NCBI GenBank assembly: GCA_049791675.1
Contig: JBARAD010000076.1
Coordinates: forward strand, 1 to 64,000
DNA from: Chryseosolibacter sp049791675
GTDB lineage: Bacteria > Bacteroidota > Bacteroidia > Cytophagales > Cyclobacteriaceae
DNA: 64,000 nt
Direction of reading: 5' to 3'
In this document: positions 25,493 to 34,832 of the stretch, piece by piece
Numbering within the stretch: position 1 is the stretch's first letter
How the letters are laid out: each line of letters starts with the position of its first letter
Notes under the pieces: generated by a model
Told to the model about the DNA's origin: nothing
The model's input: the letters and a program-made list of their open reading frames with translations, nothing else
The model's database searches: none
Position numbers and translations under genes: made by a program

Positions 25493-26791
25493 TTAACGGA
25501 TGGAAGCAAATGACTCTGCGTCTTCCTCAGGGAGGGGAATCAGGTTCAATTTGTCAATGAGTTGCTGTTTGGTTGTCTCAAATGAGGTAAGGTATTCTTT
25601 CTTTACGGGCTCGGAGGCAGGCAGTTCCACGCGGAGCGCATCTACCTGAACACCGTTTTTCCAGAACCTGTAGCACAGGTGTGGTCCTGTTGCAAGGCCA
25701 GTGCTCCCCACATAGCCAATAACCTGTTCCTGTTTAACCCTGTCGCCGCGACGCAGGCCTGAGGCAATTTTCGACATGTGAAGGTATTGAGTCGTGTAAG
25801 TCGCATTGTGCCTGATCTTTACAAAGTTACCATTGTTGGATTTGTAACCGGCCTCGAGCACAACCCCGTCGCCTACGGTACGGATCGGTGTGCCGCGGGG
25901 TGCTGCAAAGTCAGTTCCCAGATGCGCCTTCCATCGCTTTTGTACCGGGTGGAAACGATTTTTGTTGTAGCGGGAGCTGATGCGCGTATACTGAATGGGA
26001 TATTTGAGGAGCGCCTTCCGAAGACTTTTTCCATCCTCATCGAAGTATTCCATACCGTCTCCCTGATCGAAGGGAAAAGCGTAGTATGGATTATCAAAGT
26101 GTTCGAAATAAATTCCGCTGATCTTGCTGATGCCGATCGAGATGCCCTCTACCTGTTGTTCTTCATAAATAAGTTTGAATTTGTCGCCAGGCTGCAGTCT
26201 TTGAAAATCAACCTGCCATCCGAAGATGTCGACAAAGCGGTCAGTCAGTTGCGCAGGCATGCCGAGGGATTCCATCGTCTGAGACAAGGTGGAATGGATA
26301 ACACCACTAACGGTTTTCTCCAGGGTTGTTACATCGCGCTGATGAACATCAACCGATAATGAATCTTCAAACCTGAATACGATGTAATCGATCGCGTTGG
26401 GCTCGTAAACAAGCGCTTTCGCCTGGGTAAGTGAGTCCTGGTTGCAAATGAGTGTGTACTTCGAATTGGGCGTGATCTTGCGCGGATCAAATATCTTGCG
26501 CGACAGCTGCGACACCTGGTGGATCAATTTGGCAGGCACATTGTATTCTTCGAGAATGTCGCCCAAAAACTGGTTGCGTTTGATCTTGTCTTCAATGACC
26601 ACGTGATTCTCTTCAAGGATCATTCCGTAAAGCATCTTGGGTTCTTTCACTTCAAGGGGAACGAAAAGACTTGAATCAGATACCGCTAACAATTCCTGTT
26701 GGAGCGTAGCGGGATTGTAAAATTTGTTAAACACGAACACGCCCGCTGCCAGGGCGATGAGGACCACGAAACCAGAGATTTTTTTTACCAT
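25493..26791 (-). CDS. M23 peptidoglycan endopeptidase
   Basis: A 432-residue envelope enzyme with an N-terminal membrane anchor or signal (residues 6-22). The linker region (about 40-260) includes opacity-associated or LysM-like folds, and the M23 domain is about 280-400. Zinc motifs are HLGTD (H-x3-D) and, where LytM-type enzymes read H-x-H, the sequence GPHLCYRF. So the third ligand would be a Cys here; I recall the same H-x-C in other Bacteroidota M23 proteins. The expected reaction is cutting peptide cross-links in peptidoglycan. Single gene, with a good -7 element. Confidence 0.88.
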   Translation of the reverse strand: MVKKISGFVVLIALAAGVFVFNKFYNPATLQQELLAVSDSSLFVPLEVKEPKMLYGMILEENHVVIEDKIKRNQFLGDILEEYNVPAKLIHQVSQLSRKIFDPRKITPNSKYTLICNQDSLTQAKALVYEPNAIDYIVFRFEDSLSVDVHQRDVTTLEKTVSGVIHSTLSQTMESLGMPAQLTDRFVDIFGWQVDFQRLQPGDKFKLIYEEQQVEGISIGISKISGIYFEHFDNPYYAFPFDQGDGMEYFDEDGKSLRKALLKYPIQYTRISSRYNKNRFHPVQKRWKAHLGTDFAAPRGTPIRTVGDGVVLEAGYKSNNGNFVKIRHNATYTTQYLHMSKIASGLRRGDRVKQEQVIGYVGSTGLATGPHLCYRFWKNGVQVDALRVELPASEPVKKEYLTSFETTKQQLIDKLNLIPLPEEDAESFASIR

Positions 26792-26825
26792 GTCACGATT
26801 TAGATTAAAAAATTGCGAAGAGATT

Positions 26826-26833
26826 CAAATATA
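26826..26833 (-). promoter_or_regulatory. Candidate -7 promoter element of the M23 gene
   Basis: Minus-strand TATATTTG (TAnnTTTG), 35 bases before the ATG at 26791. Confidence 0.45.
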
Positions 26834-26974
26834 AGCAGTTTCGAAAAATTTCATTTCCCCAATTGTGTGGAAATGCCTCCTGGTCAAAGATATATCTTAT
26901 CGTATTTAAACGAAAATAAGAGGTGTCAAAACAGGAATTTGCCCATTTTGGGCCTTTCCAGGGCTATTTGTACT

Positions 26975-29089
26975 TTAGTTTAGGTAAAGCTCACTGTAAG
27001 TTTTTTTTCCTCTTTCCAAAAATTCTATAAAGTCTTCGACATTTTTGTCGTATCCGTAGGGCCAGGCCAGGACACGTTCATCTTGTCCAACGAGAACGTA
27101 GAAAGGCTGCGCGTTATTATTGAGCCGTGTGATCTGAAGATCTGCATTTTGTTTTCCGATGGTCTTCTTCACTTTATTATCGTATGCCGAGGTATACCAT
27201 GATGCCTGTGGAAGCTCGGTTTTATCATCGACATAGAGCGCCACGACAACGAAATCGTTTCGCAGCCGCTCAAGGACTTCCGGATCCGCCCAGACATTCG
27301 CTTCCATCTCCCGGCAATTTGTACATCCATGACCGGTGAAATCAATAAAGAGCGGTTTGTTCTGCTCGCGTGCGCAGGCAAGGGCCTGGTCGTAATCAAA
27401 ATAGCCGTCAAGCCCATGGGGCAGGTGCAGGAATTCGCCGTATTTGGGCTCGCTGCAGATCTTATTCTGCTGTTCCTGCCGGTTCATGGCGACCAGGTCA
27501 AAGTCATGGGTATACATCGGGGGGAGGTACCCGGCAAGCGCCTTCAGGGGAGCGCCCCAGAGGCCGGGAATCAGGTAGATCACAAAAGTGAACGTAAGAA
27601 TGGCCATCATCAACCGGGGCACGGTGACTTTCTCCACGGGTGAATCTCCCGGCATGCGTATCTTTCCCAGGAAATAAAATCCGAGGATGGTAAAAATAAC
27701 TACCCAGATAGCGATGTTGAGGTCACGGTCAAGGATGCCCCAGTGGTAGGTCTGGTCTGCGATGCTGAGGAATTTCAGGGCGAGGGCAAGCTCCAGTAGG
27801 CCGAGCGTTACTTTCACAGTATTGAGCCATCCGCCCGACTTCGGCATGCTCTTCAGCCATTCCGGAAAAATGGCAAACAGGGTGAAGGGAATCGCAAAGG
27901 CCAGGCTGTATGCCAGCATCCCGAGCACGGGCTTGATTACCTCACCTCCCGCCGAAAGCACCAGCACGTTGCCTACAATGGGAATGGTGCATGAAAAGGA
28001 TACCAGCACGAGTGTCGCCGACATAAAAAATATTCCTGCGATGCCGCCTTTTTCCGCGGCGCGGTCAGCCTTGTTAACAAGTTTGTAGGGCGCATTGATC
28101 TCGAACAATCCGAGAAAGGACAGGGCGAAGACAATAAATATCAGGAAAACGAACAGGTTCGGAATCCAATGGGTAGCCAGTGCGTTGAGACCTTCCGCGC
28201 CAAAAAGCAGGGCGAACAACGTTCCGGCGATGGTATAGATGACGATGATGGAGATGCCAAATAAAGTGGCGTTGCGTACGGCCTCACGCTTGCTTTGATT
28301 GTCTTTGAGAAAGAATGTCACCGTCATCGGGATCATCGGGAAAACGCAGGGTGTGATCAGGGAGGTCAGGCCCAGCAGAAAGGCTAGAAACATATAACCC
28401 ACAAGCGAATCACTCGAGGAGGAAGCTTCGCCTTCGAGTATGGATGTATCCAGCAAAGGACCTTCGTTCCTTCCGTAATCGGTTGTTGTCGGCGCTTCGC
28501 TCACCACGCTGTCTTTCTTCGTATCGGGTGTTGCAACCGGAGCCTTCGGTGTCCGTGATTGTTTTTCAGTGGCGTCGTTCTTTCGGGGCGATGGCTGTGC
28601 CTTCGGCGCACCGCTGACGGCAATGTTTTCAAAAGAAAAATCCGCTTCGATGGAAATGCACTTCCCATCGATCTCAGTGCACACCTGACCTTCTATTGCG
28701 CCGGAAATAGTCATGGGATTGCCCAGCACTTTTATGCGTTGCCTGAACTCTCCCTTTTTCTTGAAGATCTTAACATCACAATCGAAGATCTCATCATGCT
28801 TGGGAACGGGGTTGATGGCTTTCAGTCCGCCTACAGGCTCAAAGTTTTCTGTACTTTCAAAACGGACCTCTGTGAGTAACGGGCCGCAATCGGGGTCAAA
28901 ATCGTTTGCATACAAATACCAGACGTCGTCGATCGTGGCCTTGAAGATGATGTCAATTTCATCTCCGGCCTTCACCTTTGTTTCTGATAGTTGAATGTCC
29001 CAGGTGGCCGGCGTAAGGATCTGGGCCGTTAAAAGACCGGGTAGCAGAAAAAAGAAAAGAAAGGACAAACTGCGCAGTATAGGCTTCAT
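26975..29089 (-). CDS. dsbD: Thiol:disulfide interchange protein DsbD
   Basis: A 704-residue protein that carries electrons from cytoplasmic thioredoxin across the inner membrane. Order: signal (1-22), DsbD-alpha-like domain (about 25-150, with Cys in DPDCGP and GQVC), a low-complexity linker (160-215), an eight-helix membrane domain (about 225-480) with Cys in TPCVFPMIP and FSCTIPIVG, and a C-terminal thioredoxin domain (about 560-704) with CTNC in TGHGCTNCREME. All three redox centres look present. It is the Bacteroidota 'cytochrome c biogenesis/thioredoxin' form with a long C-terminal domain. Such a supplier would support cytochrome c maturation, relevant to the cytochrome genes at 55-61 kb. 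Confidence 0.92.
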   Translation of the reverse strand: MKPILRSLSFLFFFLLPGLLTAQILTPATWDIQLSETKVKAGDEIDIIFKATIDDVWYLYANDFDPDCGPLLTEVRFESTENFEPVGGLKAINPVPKHDEIFDCDVKIFKKKGEFRQRIKVLGNPMTISGAIEGQVCTEIDGKCISIEADFSFENIAVSGAPKAQPSPRKNDATEKQSRTPKAPVATPDTKKDSVVSEAPTTTDYGRNEGPLLDTSILEGEASSSSDSLVGYMFLAFLLGLTSLITPCVFPMIPMTVTFFLKDNQSKREAVRNATLFGISIIVIYTIAGTLFALLFGAEGLNALATHWIPNLFVFLIFIVFALSFLGLFEINAPYKLVNKADRAAEKGGIAGIFFMSATLVLVSFSCTIPIVGNVLVLSAGGEVIKPVLGMLAYSLAFAIPFTLFAIFPEWLKSMPKSGGWLNTVKVTLGLLELALALKFLSIADQTYHWGILDRDLNIAIWVVIFTILGFYFLGKIRMPGDSPVEKVTVPRLMMAILTFTFVIYLIPGLWGAPLKALAGYLPPMYTHDFDLVAMNRQEQQNKICSEPKYGEFLHLPHGLDGYFDYDQALACAREQNKPLFIDFTGHGCTNCREMEANVWADPEVLERLRNDFVVVALYVDDKTELPQASWYTSAYDNKVKKTIGKQNADLQITRLNNNAQPFYVLVGQDERVLAWPYGYDKNVEDFIEFLERGKKTYSELYLN

Positions 29090-29156
29090 ATTTCACATTG
29101 TCTTTTGTAAACCAACTTTTGCGCTAAAAAGTTGAGCGCTGAGGGCAGAATGCTGC

Positions 29157-30398
29157 CTATAGGTGTTGCAGGTCAATCTCGGGTTGATTTTTCCAGAGAT
29201 CTTCCAGCTTTTCCCGTTCGCGTATAAGTTTTGGCTGGCCATTTAGAAGCATCACTTCTGCCGGCCGCAGCCGCGAATTGTAGTTGGATGACATGGAATA
29301 GCCGTAGGCCCCCGCATTTTTAATTGCCAGGATATCGCCTTCCCGTACTTCGTTCAGCTTCCGGTCGGCGCCAAACGTATCCGTTTCGCAGATGTACCCT
29401 ACAACCGTATACAGCTTTTGCGATCCCGTTGGATTGGAGATGTTTACGATGTCGTGATAGGCGTCATACATCATGGGCCGGATCAGATGATTCAATCCCG
29501 AGTTAACGCCGACAAAGGTGAGCGAAGGTGTGGGTTTCACGACCGTTACTTTTACCAGAAGCAGGCCGGCTTCACTCACAATAAATTTGCCAGGCTCAAA
29601 ATGAAGCTCTAGTTTACGTCCATAGCTTTGGCAGAAATCATTGAATACCTTGGTGAGCTTGAGACCGAGGTCATAGACATTGGTCACCATATCGCCTTCC
29701 CTGTACGCTACTTTGAAACCGCTGCCGAAGTCGATAAACCTCAACTGAGGAAAATCGCGCGCAACACCAAAAAGGATATCGGCCATCTTCAGGAACACTT
29801 CGCTCTCCGTAATGTCAGATCCGGTGTGTATGTGCAAGCCATTGATGCGGATGTTATGCTTGTTCACAACCTCATGGATATCCGGCAACTGGAAGACGGA
29901 AATTCCGAACTTGGAATTGCTGTGACCAGTCGAGATCTTATAGTTTCCCCCGGCCATGATATGCGGATTGAGGCGGATGCTGCACGGATAACTGTTCTGG
30001 TATTTCTGCCCGAATTTTTCGAGGGCGGAAAGACTGTCCAGGTTAATTGTCAGATTTAGTTTTACGCCTTCGACGATCTCATTGAAATCCACGCCGCTGG
30101 GGGTGAACATGATCTGGGCGGGTTTAAAGCCGGCGCGCAAGGCAAGCTGTGCTTCTTCAATAGACACTACATCGACATCTGAGCCATACATTCTGAGAAG
30201 CTTCAGGACGGAAAGATTTGTGAGCGCCTTGGCAGCGTATTTGATTTTTACATCCGACCCGGAAAAAGCTGTCTTGAGCGTCTTGAGCTGATGAACAATT
30301 TTTTCTGCGTCATAGACGTAAAGGGGGGTGCCGTATTCTTTTGTCAGCGTCAGAAGGTCAACATCCTGAATCCTGTAATTCCCTGTTATAAGCTGCAT
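29157..30398 (-). CDS. lysA: Diaminopimelate decarboxylase
   Basis: A 413-residue PLP enzyme (fold type III) of the last step of lysine synthesis: meso-diaminopimelate to lysine and CO2. Visible: the PLP lysine Lys57 in KYAAKA, the phosphate-binding loop GSGFKV, the conserved Cys in GYICETDTFG that serves the partner subunit's active site, and the C-terminal GAYGYSMSSNYNSRLRP. Length fits. A TATATTTA sequence (30421-30428, minus strand) is one base off the -7 consensus. Single gene. Confidence 0.93.
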   Translation of the reverse strand: MQLITGNYRIQDVDLLTLTKEYGTPLYVYDAEKIVHQLKTLKTAFSGSDVKIKYAAKALTNLSVLKLLRMYGSDVDVVSIEEAQLALRAGFKPAQIMFTPSGVDFNEIVEGVKLNLTINLDSLSALEKFGQKYQNSYPCSIRLNPHIMAGGNYKISTGHSNSKFGISVFQLPDIHEVVNKHNIRINGLHIHTGSDITESEVFLKMADILFGVARDFPQLRFIDFGSGFKVAYREGDMVTNVYDLGLKLTKVFNDFCQSYGRKLELHFEPGKFIVSEAGLLLVKVTVVKPTPSLTFVGVNSGLNHLIRPMMYDAYHDIVNISNPTGSQKLYTVVGYICETDTFGADRKLNEVREGDILAIKNAGAYGYSMSSNYNSRLRPAEVMLLNGQPKLIREREKLEDLWKNQPEIDLQHL

Positions 30399-30566
30399 CT
30401 TAACCTTTAAATAAAAGCCCTAAATATAAAGCCGATTTGAAGATTATCAGGGTCCTGATGAAAGATTCTTCCAAATGGTTTGATGATTGTTAGTTTTGCC
30501 AGGGAATCATGATGCGTCCTGGTCAGATGATGAACGGCCGCCTTGAAGTTTCGTAAACATCGAACT

Positions 30567-31328
30567 ATGAAATTGTTTCACCGGGAATTAGGCGAAGGGC
30601 AACCGCTGGTTTTGCTTCACGGCATTTTTGGTTCTTCTGATAACTGGCTCACGCAGGCCAGGATGCTGTCGGCGCACTTCCGTACCTATGCGGTGGATCT
30701 GCGCAACCACGGTCATTCACCGCACGCAGATACGTTCGATTATCCGGTCATGGCGGCTGATGTGCTTGAATTCATCGAGACCCATCATATCGCCGATCCT
30801 GTCATCATCGGACATTCGATGGGAGGAAAAGTGGCAATGAACCTGGCCGTGGCCCATCCTGAAAAGCTGCAGAAACTCATTGTCGTAGACATCGCTCCGA
30901 AAGCTTACAGCATGGCCCACTATGTAATCCTCGAGGGCCTTCAGGCAATCCCAATTACAGAGATCACTTCCCGGAACGAGGCTGATGATGCGCTGGCCCG
31001 TTTTGTGGATGAGGCTGATGTCCGGCAATTCTTACTCAAGAATCTGCAGCGCAAACCGGAAGGCGGCTTCAAGTGGAAATTGAATCTCGCCGCCATTGCT
31101 GACAACATCCACAAGATCGGATTGGACCTGCAGTCTGAGGGGAAATTTGAAAAGCAGACGCTTTTTGTCAGGGGAGCGCGCTCCAATTACGTCAAGGACG
31201 AAGATTTCGATCGCATCCGTGAGGTTTTTCCGGCTGCGGAAATGGTAACGCTCGACACAGGGCACTGGCTTCCTGCGGAAAAGCCCACAGAGTTCGTGGC
31301 GCTTATTGAAAAGTGGATACGTCCCTAA
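30567..31328 (+). CDS. Alpha/beta-hydrolase (YbfF-like esterase)
   Basis: A 253-residue cytoplasmic hydrolase. I chose the ATG at 30567 (MKLFHRELGEG) over an in-frame TTG eight codons earlier. Visible: the oxyanion loop LLHGIFGSSDNW, nucleophile Ser in GHSMGGK (about 84), the DI-KAY segment, and the catalytic His in LDTGHWLPAEKP near the end. YbfF-type esterases act on acyl esters and may hydrolyse acyl-CoA. It faces prmA convergently with only a 21-base gap. Confidence 0.88.
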   Translation: MKLFHRELGEGQPLVLLHGIFGSSDNWLTQARMLSAHFRTYAVDLRNHGHSPHADTFDYPVMAADVLEFIETHHIADPVIIGHSMGGKVAMNLAVAHPEKLQKLIVVDIAPKAYSMAHYVILEGLQAIPITEITSRNEADDALARFVDEADVRQFLLKNLQRKPEGGFKWKLNLAAIADNIHKIGLDLQSEGKFEKQTLFVRGARSNYVKDEDFDRIREVFPAAEMVTLDTGHWLPAEKPTEFVALIEKWIRP

Positions 31329-31349
31329 ATCCCCTGGAGGAGGACGCAG

Positions 31350-32186
31350 CTAGGTTCCGGACTTTAAGAGAAGGCAGGCCCAGGTATCGCGTTCATCGCG
31401 ACTGACTTCTTTCAGGTTGTAGCGGGAGCCTTCTTCCAGCAGATCGGCAATATCAAGGGTAAAGAATCCGCTGAGCAAAAGAAGTCCACCGGGTTTAAGA
31501 TAACTGGAATAGGTCTTCATATCATCCAGCAAAACGTTCTTGTTGATGTTCGCCAGAACTATATCGAACTTTCCTGACAACGCGACCTCAGCGATCTTTC
31601 CCTGCTGGATGCGGATATTATTGCAGTGATTGATCGCTGTATTTTCGTTGCCGTTTTCAATACTCCATTCATCAATGTCGAACGCTTCCACTTCCCGGGC
31701 GCCGAGTTTGGAAGCCATGATCGAGAGGATGGCCGTACCGCATCCGGCATCCATCACGCGCTTGCCCTGATGGTCAATATCGAGCATGTTTTTCACCATC
31801 AGATAGGTTGTCTGATGATGGCCGGTTCCAAACGACATTTTCGGGGTGATAACGACTTCGTATGGGTATTTCTTGTCAGCCTGGTGGAAGGAAGCCCGGA
31901 TCAGGCACCGATCATCTACCGCAATTGGCGAATAACTTTTCTCCCATTCTTCATTCCAGTTTCTTTTCTGGATCTGTGAAAAAGAAAATTCTACAGGTGC
32001 CAATGCCTCGTATTTTTTGAGAATCGCTTCAACGAGCGGTTTATCATACCCGTCGCCTTCGACGTAGGCCTCGAAACCACGTTCGTTTTCGAGAAAGGTA
32101 TCGAAGTTGGCCTCTGCCAGTTCTGCCAGGAGCAATTCGGAAAACTCGGGAGAACATGTAACCAGCAAGCGGGTATGATACATCAT
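31350..32186 (-). CDS. prmA: Ribosomal protein L11 methyltransferase
   Basis: A 278-residue SAM-dependent enzyme that methylates ribosomal protein uL11. The N-terminal recognition domain spans about residues 1-115. The Rossmann-type domain has motif I VMDAGCGTAILSI, the acidic ribose-binding residue in EAFDIDEWSIEN, and the catalytic-type motif VLANINKN. The GTGHHQTT stretch before motif I is diagnostic of PrmA. Two ATGs in tandem begin the gene. Followed in genome order by tpiA on the same strand 36 bases upstream, so the pair may be co-transcribed. Confidence 0.92.
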   Translation of the reverse strand: MMYHTRLLVTCSPEFSELLLAELAEANFDTFLENERGFEAYVEGDGYDKPLVEAILKKYEALAPVEFSFSQIQKRNWNEEWEKSYSPIAVDDRCLIRASFHQADKKYPYEVVITPKMSFGTGHHQTTYLMVKNMLDIDHQGKRVMDAGCGTAILSIMASKLGAREVEAFDIDEWSIENGNENTAINHCNNIRIQQGKIAEVALSGKFDIVLANINKNVLLDDMKTYSSYLKPGGLLLLSGFFTLDIADLLEEGSRYNLKEVSRDERDTWACLLLKSGT

Positions 32187-32222
32187 CAGAAATTATGGAA
32201 TGAAGTACGAACGGGTCCGGAC

Positions 32223-32987
32223 TCAGGCCATCGCTTTTATGATCTCCGTAAACTCCCGTGATTTCAGGGATGCGCCTCCGACCAGACCGCCGTCTACGTC
32301 GGCGCATGAAAAGAGTTCTTTTGCATTTGCGGCGTTGACGCTTCCGCCGTATAAAATGGAGATGTTATCAGCAACCGACTGCTCATATTTGGAAGCAAGA
32401 TGCCTGCGGATCACCGCATGCATGTCCTGCGCCTGTTGCGCGGTGGCAGTCTTGCCTGTGCCAATAGCCCATACGGGCTCATAGGCAATAATCGTTTTTT
32501 CCAATGAAGCGGCATCAAGATGGAACAGGGCTTCTTCAAGTTGTTGCTTCACCAGTTTCTCATGTTCATTTTTCTCGCGGACATCGAGCGGTTCACCGCA
32601 GCAGAAGATGGGTGTAAGTCCGTATTTAAGCGCGATATCCACTTTCTTTGCCAGCAGTTTGCCATCCTCATTGAAGAACTGGCGACGCTCGCTGTGGCCG
32701 AGAATGACGTAGGGGATTCCGATCGAGCGAAGCATCGCTGCTGAAACTTCGCCGGTATATGCTCCGGCCTCGTGCTCGCTGCAATTCTGCGCACCTACTT
32801 CGATACGCGTATTTTTTCCCAACTGGTTTTTGATGGAAAGGAGATAAGGAAAGGGAACACATAAAATGACCCTCGCATTTCCTTTTACTTCATCGGCAAC
32901 CATGCCCATGACCTCAGCGGTAAGGATACCTGCCTCTTCAAAGGTTTTATTCATCTTCCAGTTACCGGCTACAATTTTTTTACGCAT
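32223..32987 (-). CDS. tpiA: Triosephosphate isomerase
   Basis: A 254-residue glycolytic enzyme interconverting dihydroxyacetone phosphate and glyceraldehyde 3-phosphate. Start moved to the ATG at 32987, which gives the canonical MRKKIVAGNWKMN; the frame is open 20 codons further upstream but without family similarity. Catalytic residues: Lys11 (NWKMN), His in GHSERR (about 98) and Glu in AYEPVWAIGTG (about 168). The phosphate-binding GGSV and GGLVGGASL motifs are intact. A TATATTTG -7 element lies 20 bases upstream of the start. Confidence 0.96.
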   Translation of the reverse strand: MRKKIVAGNWKMNKTFEEAGILTAEVMGMVADEVKGNARVILCVPFPYLLSIKNQLGKNTRIEVGAQNCSEHEAGAYTGEVSAAMLRSIGIPYVILGHSERRQFFNEDGKLLAKKVDIALKYGLTPIFCCGEPLDVREKNEHEKLVKQQLEEALFHLDAASLEKTIIAYEPVWAIGTGKTATAQQAQDMHAVIRRHLASKYEQSVADNISILYGGSVNAANAKELFSCADVDGGLVGGASLKSREFTEIIKAMA

Positions 32988-33006
32988 ATGAGAATTATTA
33001 AAGGGC

Positions 33007-33014
33007 CAAATATA
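33007..33014 (-). promoter_or_regulatory. Candidate -7 promoter element of tpiA
   Basis: Minus-strand TATATTTG, matching TAnnTTTG. Its position supports the internal ATG at 32987 as the tpiA start, since the longer reading frame would begin upstream of the promoter. Confidence 0.5.
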
Positions 33015-33074
33015 GTGTTTGAGAATGTAGGGGCGAATGCAGGTCAAAGAATTTTCGCCCGGTATTCGAATTCG

Positions 33075-34079
33075 TTACTTGTTCTGAGGTTTGTAATTCG
33101 AGCTTTTAAACAATGCCTGCGCGTCGTTCATGTTCATCAGATCTGGAAGGGATTTGTCAGGATGCGTCTCCATGTACTCCTTTACAATTTGCCAACCCAC
33201 CCATTGGCCTATCCTCCCCGGACATTTTTCTCCTACCTGCGTGGTGATGGGTCGGTCGCCCAGATAGTTCTTCTTGTCCATCATGCTGGTGGAGAAAATC
33301 ACTTTGTCCTGGATAAACCTTGCCCAGATGAGGTCTTCGTTCTGCCGTGCGCCCTTGATTTCTTCAGCCGTATACCAGATGAGGAGACTGTCAGGGGTGC
33401 AGGGCATCATGTGTTTCGCAAAGTAAAAGGATTTCCCGTAGGCCACCATGTCTGCAAGAACAGTCCTGTCTTTGAGATCCGTTTTGTTGAAGCGGCTGCT
33501 GATACCGAAGATCAAAAGACAGGATGGAACGATGTCGGCGGGGTCGTAACGGCGCATGAGATAGTCATAAGCCTTGGGTCGATACGTCGCATCAGGACCA
33601 AGAAAGAAATCGAGGCTGACCAGAATGAGCGAGTCGGAAACGTATAGATCCGAATCCAGGCCCGTAATGAGCGTTTTGATCTTGGGAGGATGGAAGTCCG
33701 GATAATAATATTGGATGTTGGCAAAGGCGTCCCGGAACTGTTTTTCGAGCTGCGAGCCGTCGCCGAACACCCGCTTTGTCTCCTGGAGAAGCGTGTCGAT
33801 ACCGGGATTTGTAAATCTTTTGAACATTTCATTGACAAAGACTGAATCATCCGGATACTCTGCCCGGCGCAACATTTCGTCACGAATGAGCGGATTGCGC
33901 GTAAGGAAGTCAATAAGTTCGGCTTTCGACCGGATACTGGCGAGTGTGTCCTCAAGATGTTCTACGGAAAGGTCAAAGTTGTTATAAGGGACGTCGGGTG
34001 TAAAAACGCACGCTTCGTCTTCCGTTCCATTGCAATTCCAAAGAAGCAGGCCAACGAAAATAAAGGTTAGATATCTCAT
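33075..34079 (-). CDS. gldB: Gliding motility lipoprotein GldB
   Basis: A 334-residue lipoprotein with a short signal peptide ending LLLWNC (Cys16). The body matches GldB: IDFLTRNPLIRDEML, YYYPDFHPPKIKTLITGLDSD, SDSLILVSLDFFLGPD, a DLIWARFIQDKVIFST segment and the C-terminal GRIGQWVGWQIVKEYM. F. johnsoniae gldB mutants lack gliding and destabilise the type IX secretion apparatus; the molecular role is unknown. The family resembles a DUF2268-type metallopeptidase, but no complete H-E-x-x-H is seen. It sits upstream of tpiA on the same strand, away from gldD/gldE. gldC, usually nearby, is absent from the window. Confidence 0.9.
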   Translation of the reverse strand: MRYLTFIFVGLLLWNCNGTEDEACVFTPDVPYNNFDLSVEHLEDTLASIRSKAELIDFLTRNPLIRDEMLRRAEYPDDSVFVNEMFKRFTNPGIDTLLQETKRVFGDGSQLEKQFRDAFANIQYYYPDFHPPKIKTLITGLDSDLYVSDSLILVSLDFFLGPDATYRPKAYDYLMRRYDPADIVPSCLLIFGISSRFNKTDLKDRTVLADMVAYGKSFYFAKHMMPCTPDSLLIWYTAEEIKGARQNEDLIWARFIQDKVIFSTSMMDKKNYLGDRPITTQVGEKCPGRIGQWVGWQIVKEYMETHPDKSLPDLMNMNDAQALFKSSNYKPQNK

Positions 34080-34139
34080 CGGGGGTCAAAAATAATCAAT
34101 AAACGCAATTGAGACGTATGGCGAGTATGGCCGATCGCG

Positions 34140-34646
34140 TTACAGATTGTCAAACGTCAGTTTATCCGCGGGCGTATTTCGTGTCAGCCTTAAACTTTTC
34201 ACGTTGTCATTCACATATACATGCACGAGGTTGGATTGATCGTCATGTGTGGACATGATGATATCGTTGTGGATGGAAATGGTCTTCCATTTTTTTACAT
34301 TGGTCACTTCGATGTAAAAAATAAATGCTTCTGCTTCGCGTTCGTGGCCCAGATAATTGATTTGGTGCAGTTTGTTATCTAAAGAAATTTTGAAATGATC
34401 TTTCAGATATCCCCGCACGAGCTGATCGGTATTCATCCCGTTCTTTGGGTTAAGGATATCAAGTTCCGGTTGGTCGAGGCTGTTCCGCAGACTTAATTCC
34501 AGGTCGTCTATGAATACGCGCATGATGATCTCCAGCGCCTGATCCTTTTCATCAAATTCAATTTCCGTTACCGAAACATGGATGGGATGAAGGAAGAGCC
34601 AAAATGCAAGTACGGGCATAAAGCCGCTTAATGTTGTTAGCGCCAT
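34140..34646 (-). CDS. DUF6702 family exported protein
   Basis: A 168-residue protein with a signal peptide (about residues 1-19), then the family signature HPIHVSVTEIEFDEKD and FIDDLELSLR, with a C-terminal Asn-rich beta segment (VNDNVKSLRLTRNTPADKLTF). The His of HPIH directly after the signal could bind metal, but this is inference. In Bacteroidota such a gene is usually found beside a HupE/UreJ gene, as here (divergent, 186 bases apart). Function unknown. Confidence 0.8.
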   Translation of the reverse strand: MALTTLSGFMPVLAFWLFLHPIHVSVTEIEFDEKDQALEIIMRVFIDDLELSLRNSLDQPELDILNPKNGMNTDQLVRGYLKDHFKISLDNKLHQINYLGHEREAEAFIFYIEVTNVKKWKTISIHNDIIMSTHDDQSNLVHVYVNDNVKSLRLTRNTPADKLTFDNL

Positions 34647-34832
34647 ATTTTAGAGTTACATACCCACCAAACAAAATAAAGTCCAAAAAACGTTTCTCTC
34701 AACAAATTAAGGGGGCATGAAGAGACAGCCAGTTAACTCATGTAAATATAAAATCTTCGTTCCGGTTTTAAATAAGCGGTAAAAAAAGAATTTAGCCGTA
34801 TAATTGGTGCCGAAAACCTGAAGCTACAGTAA

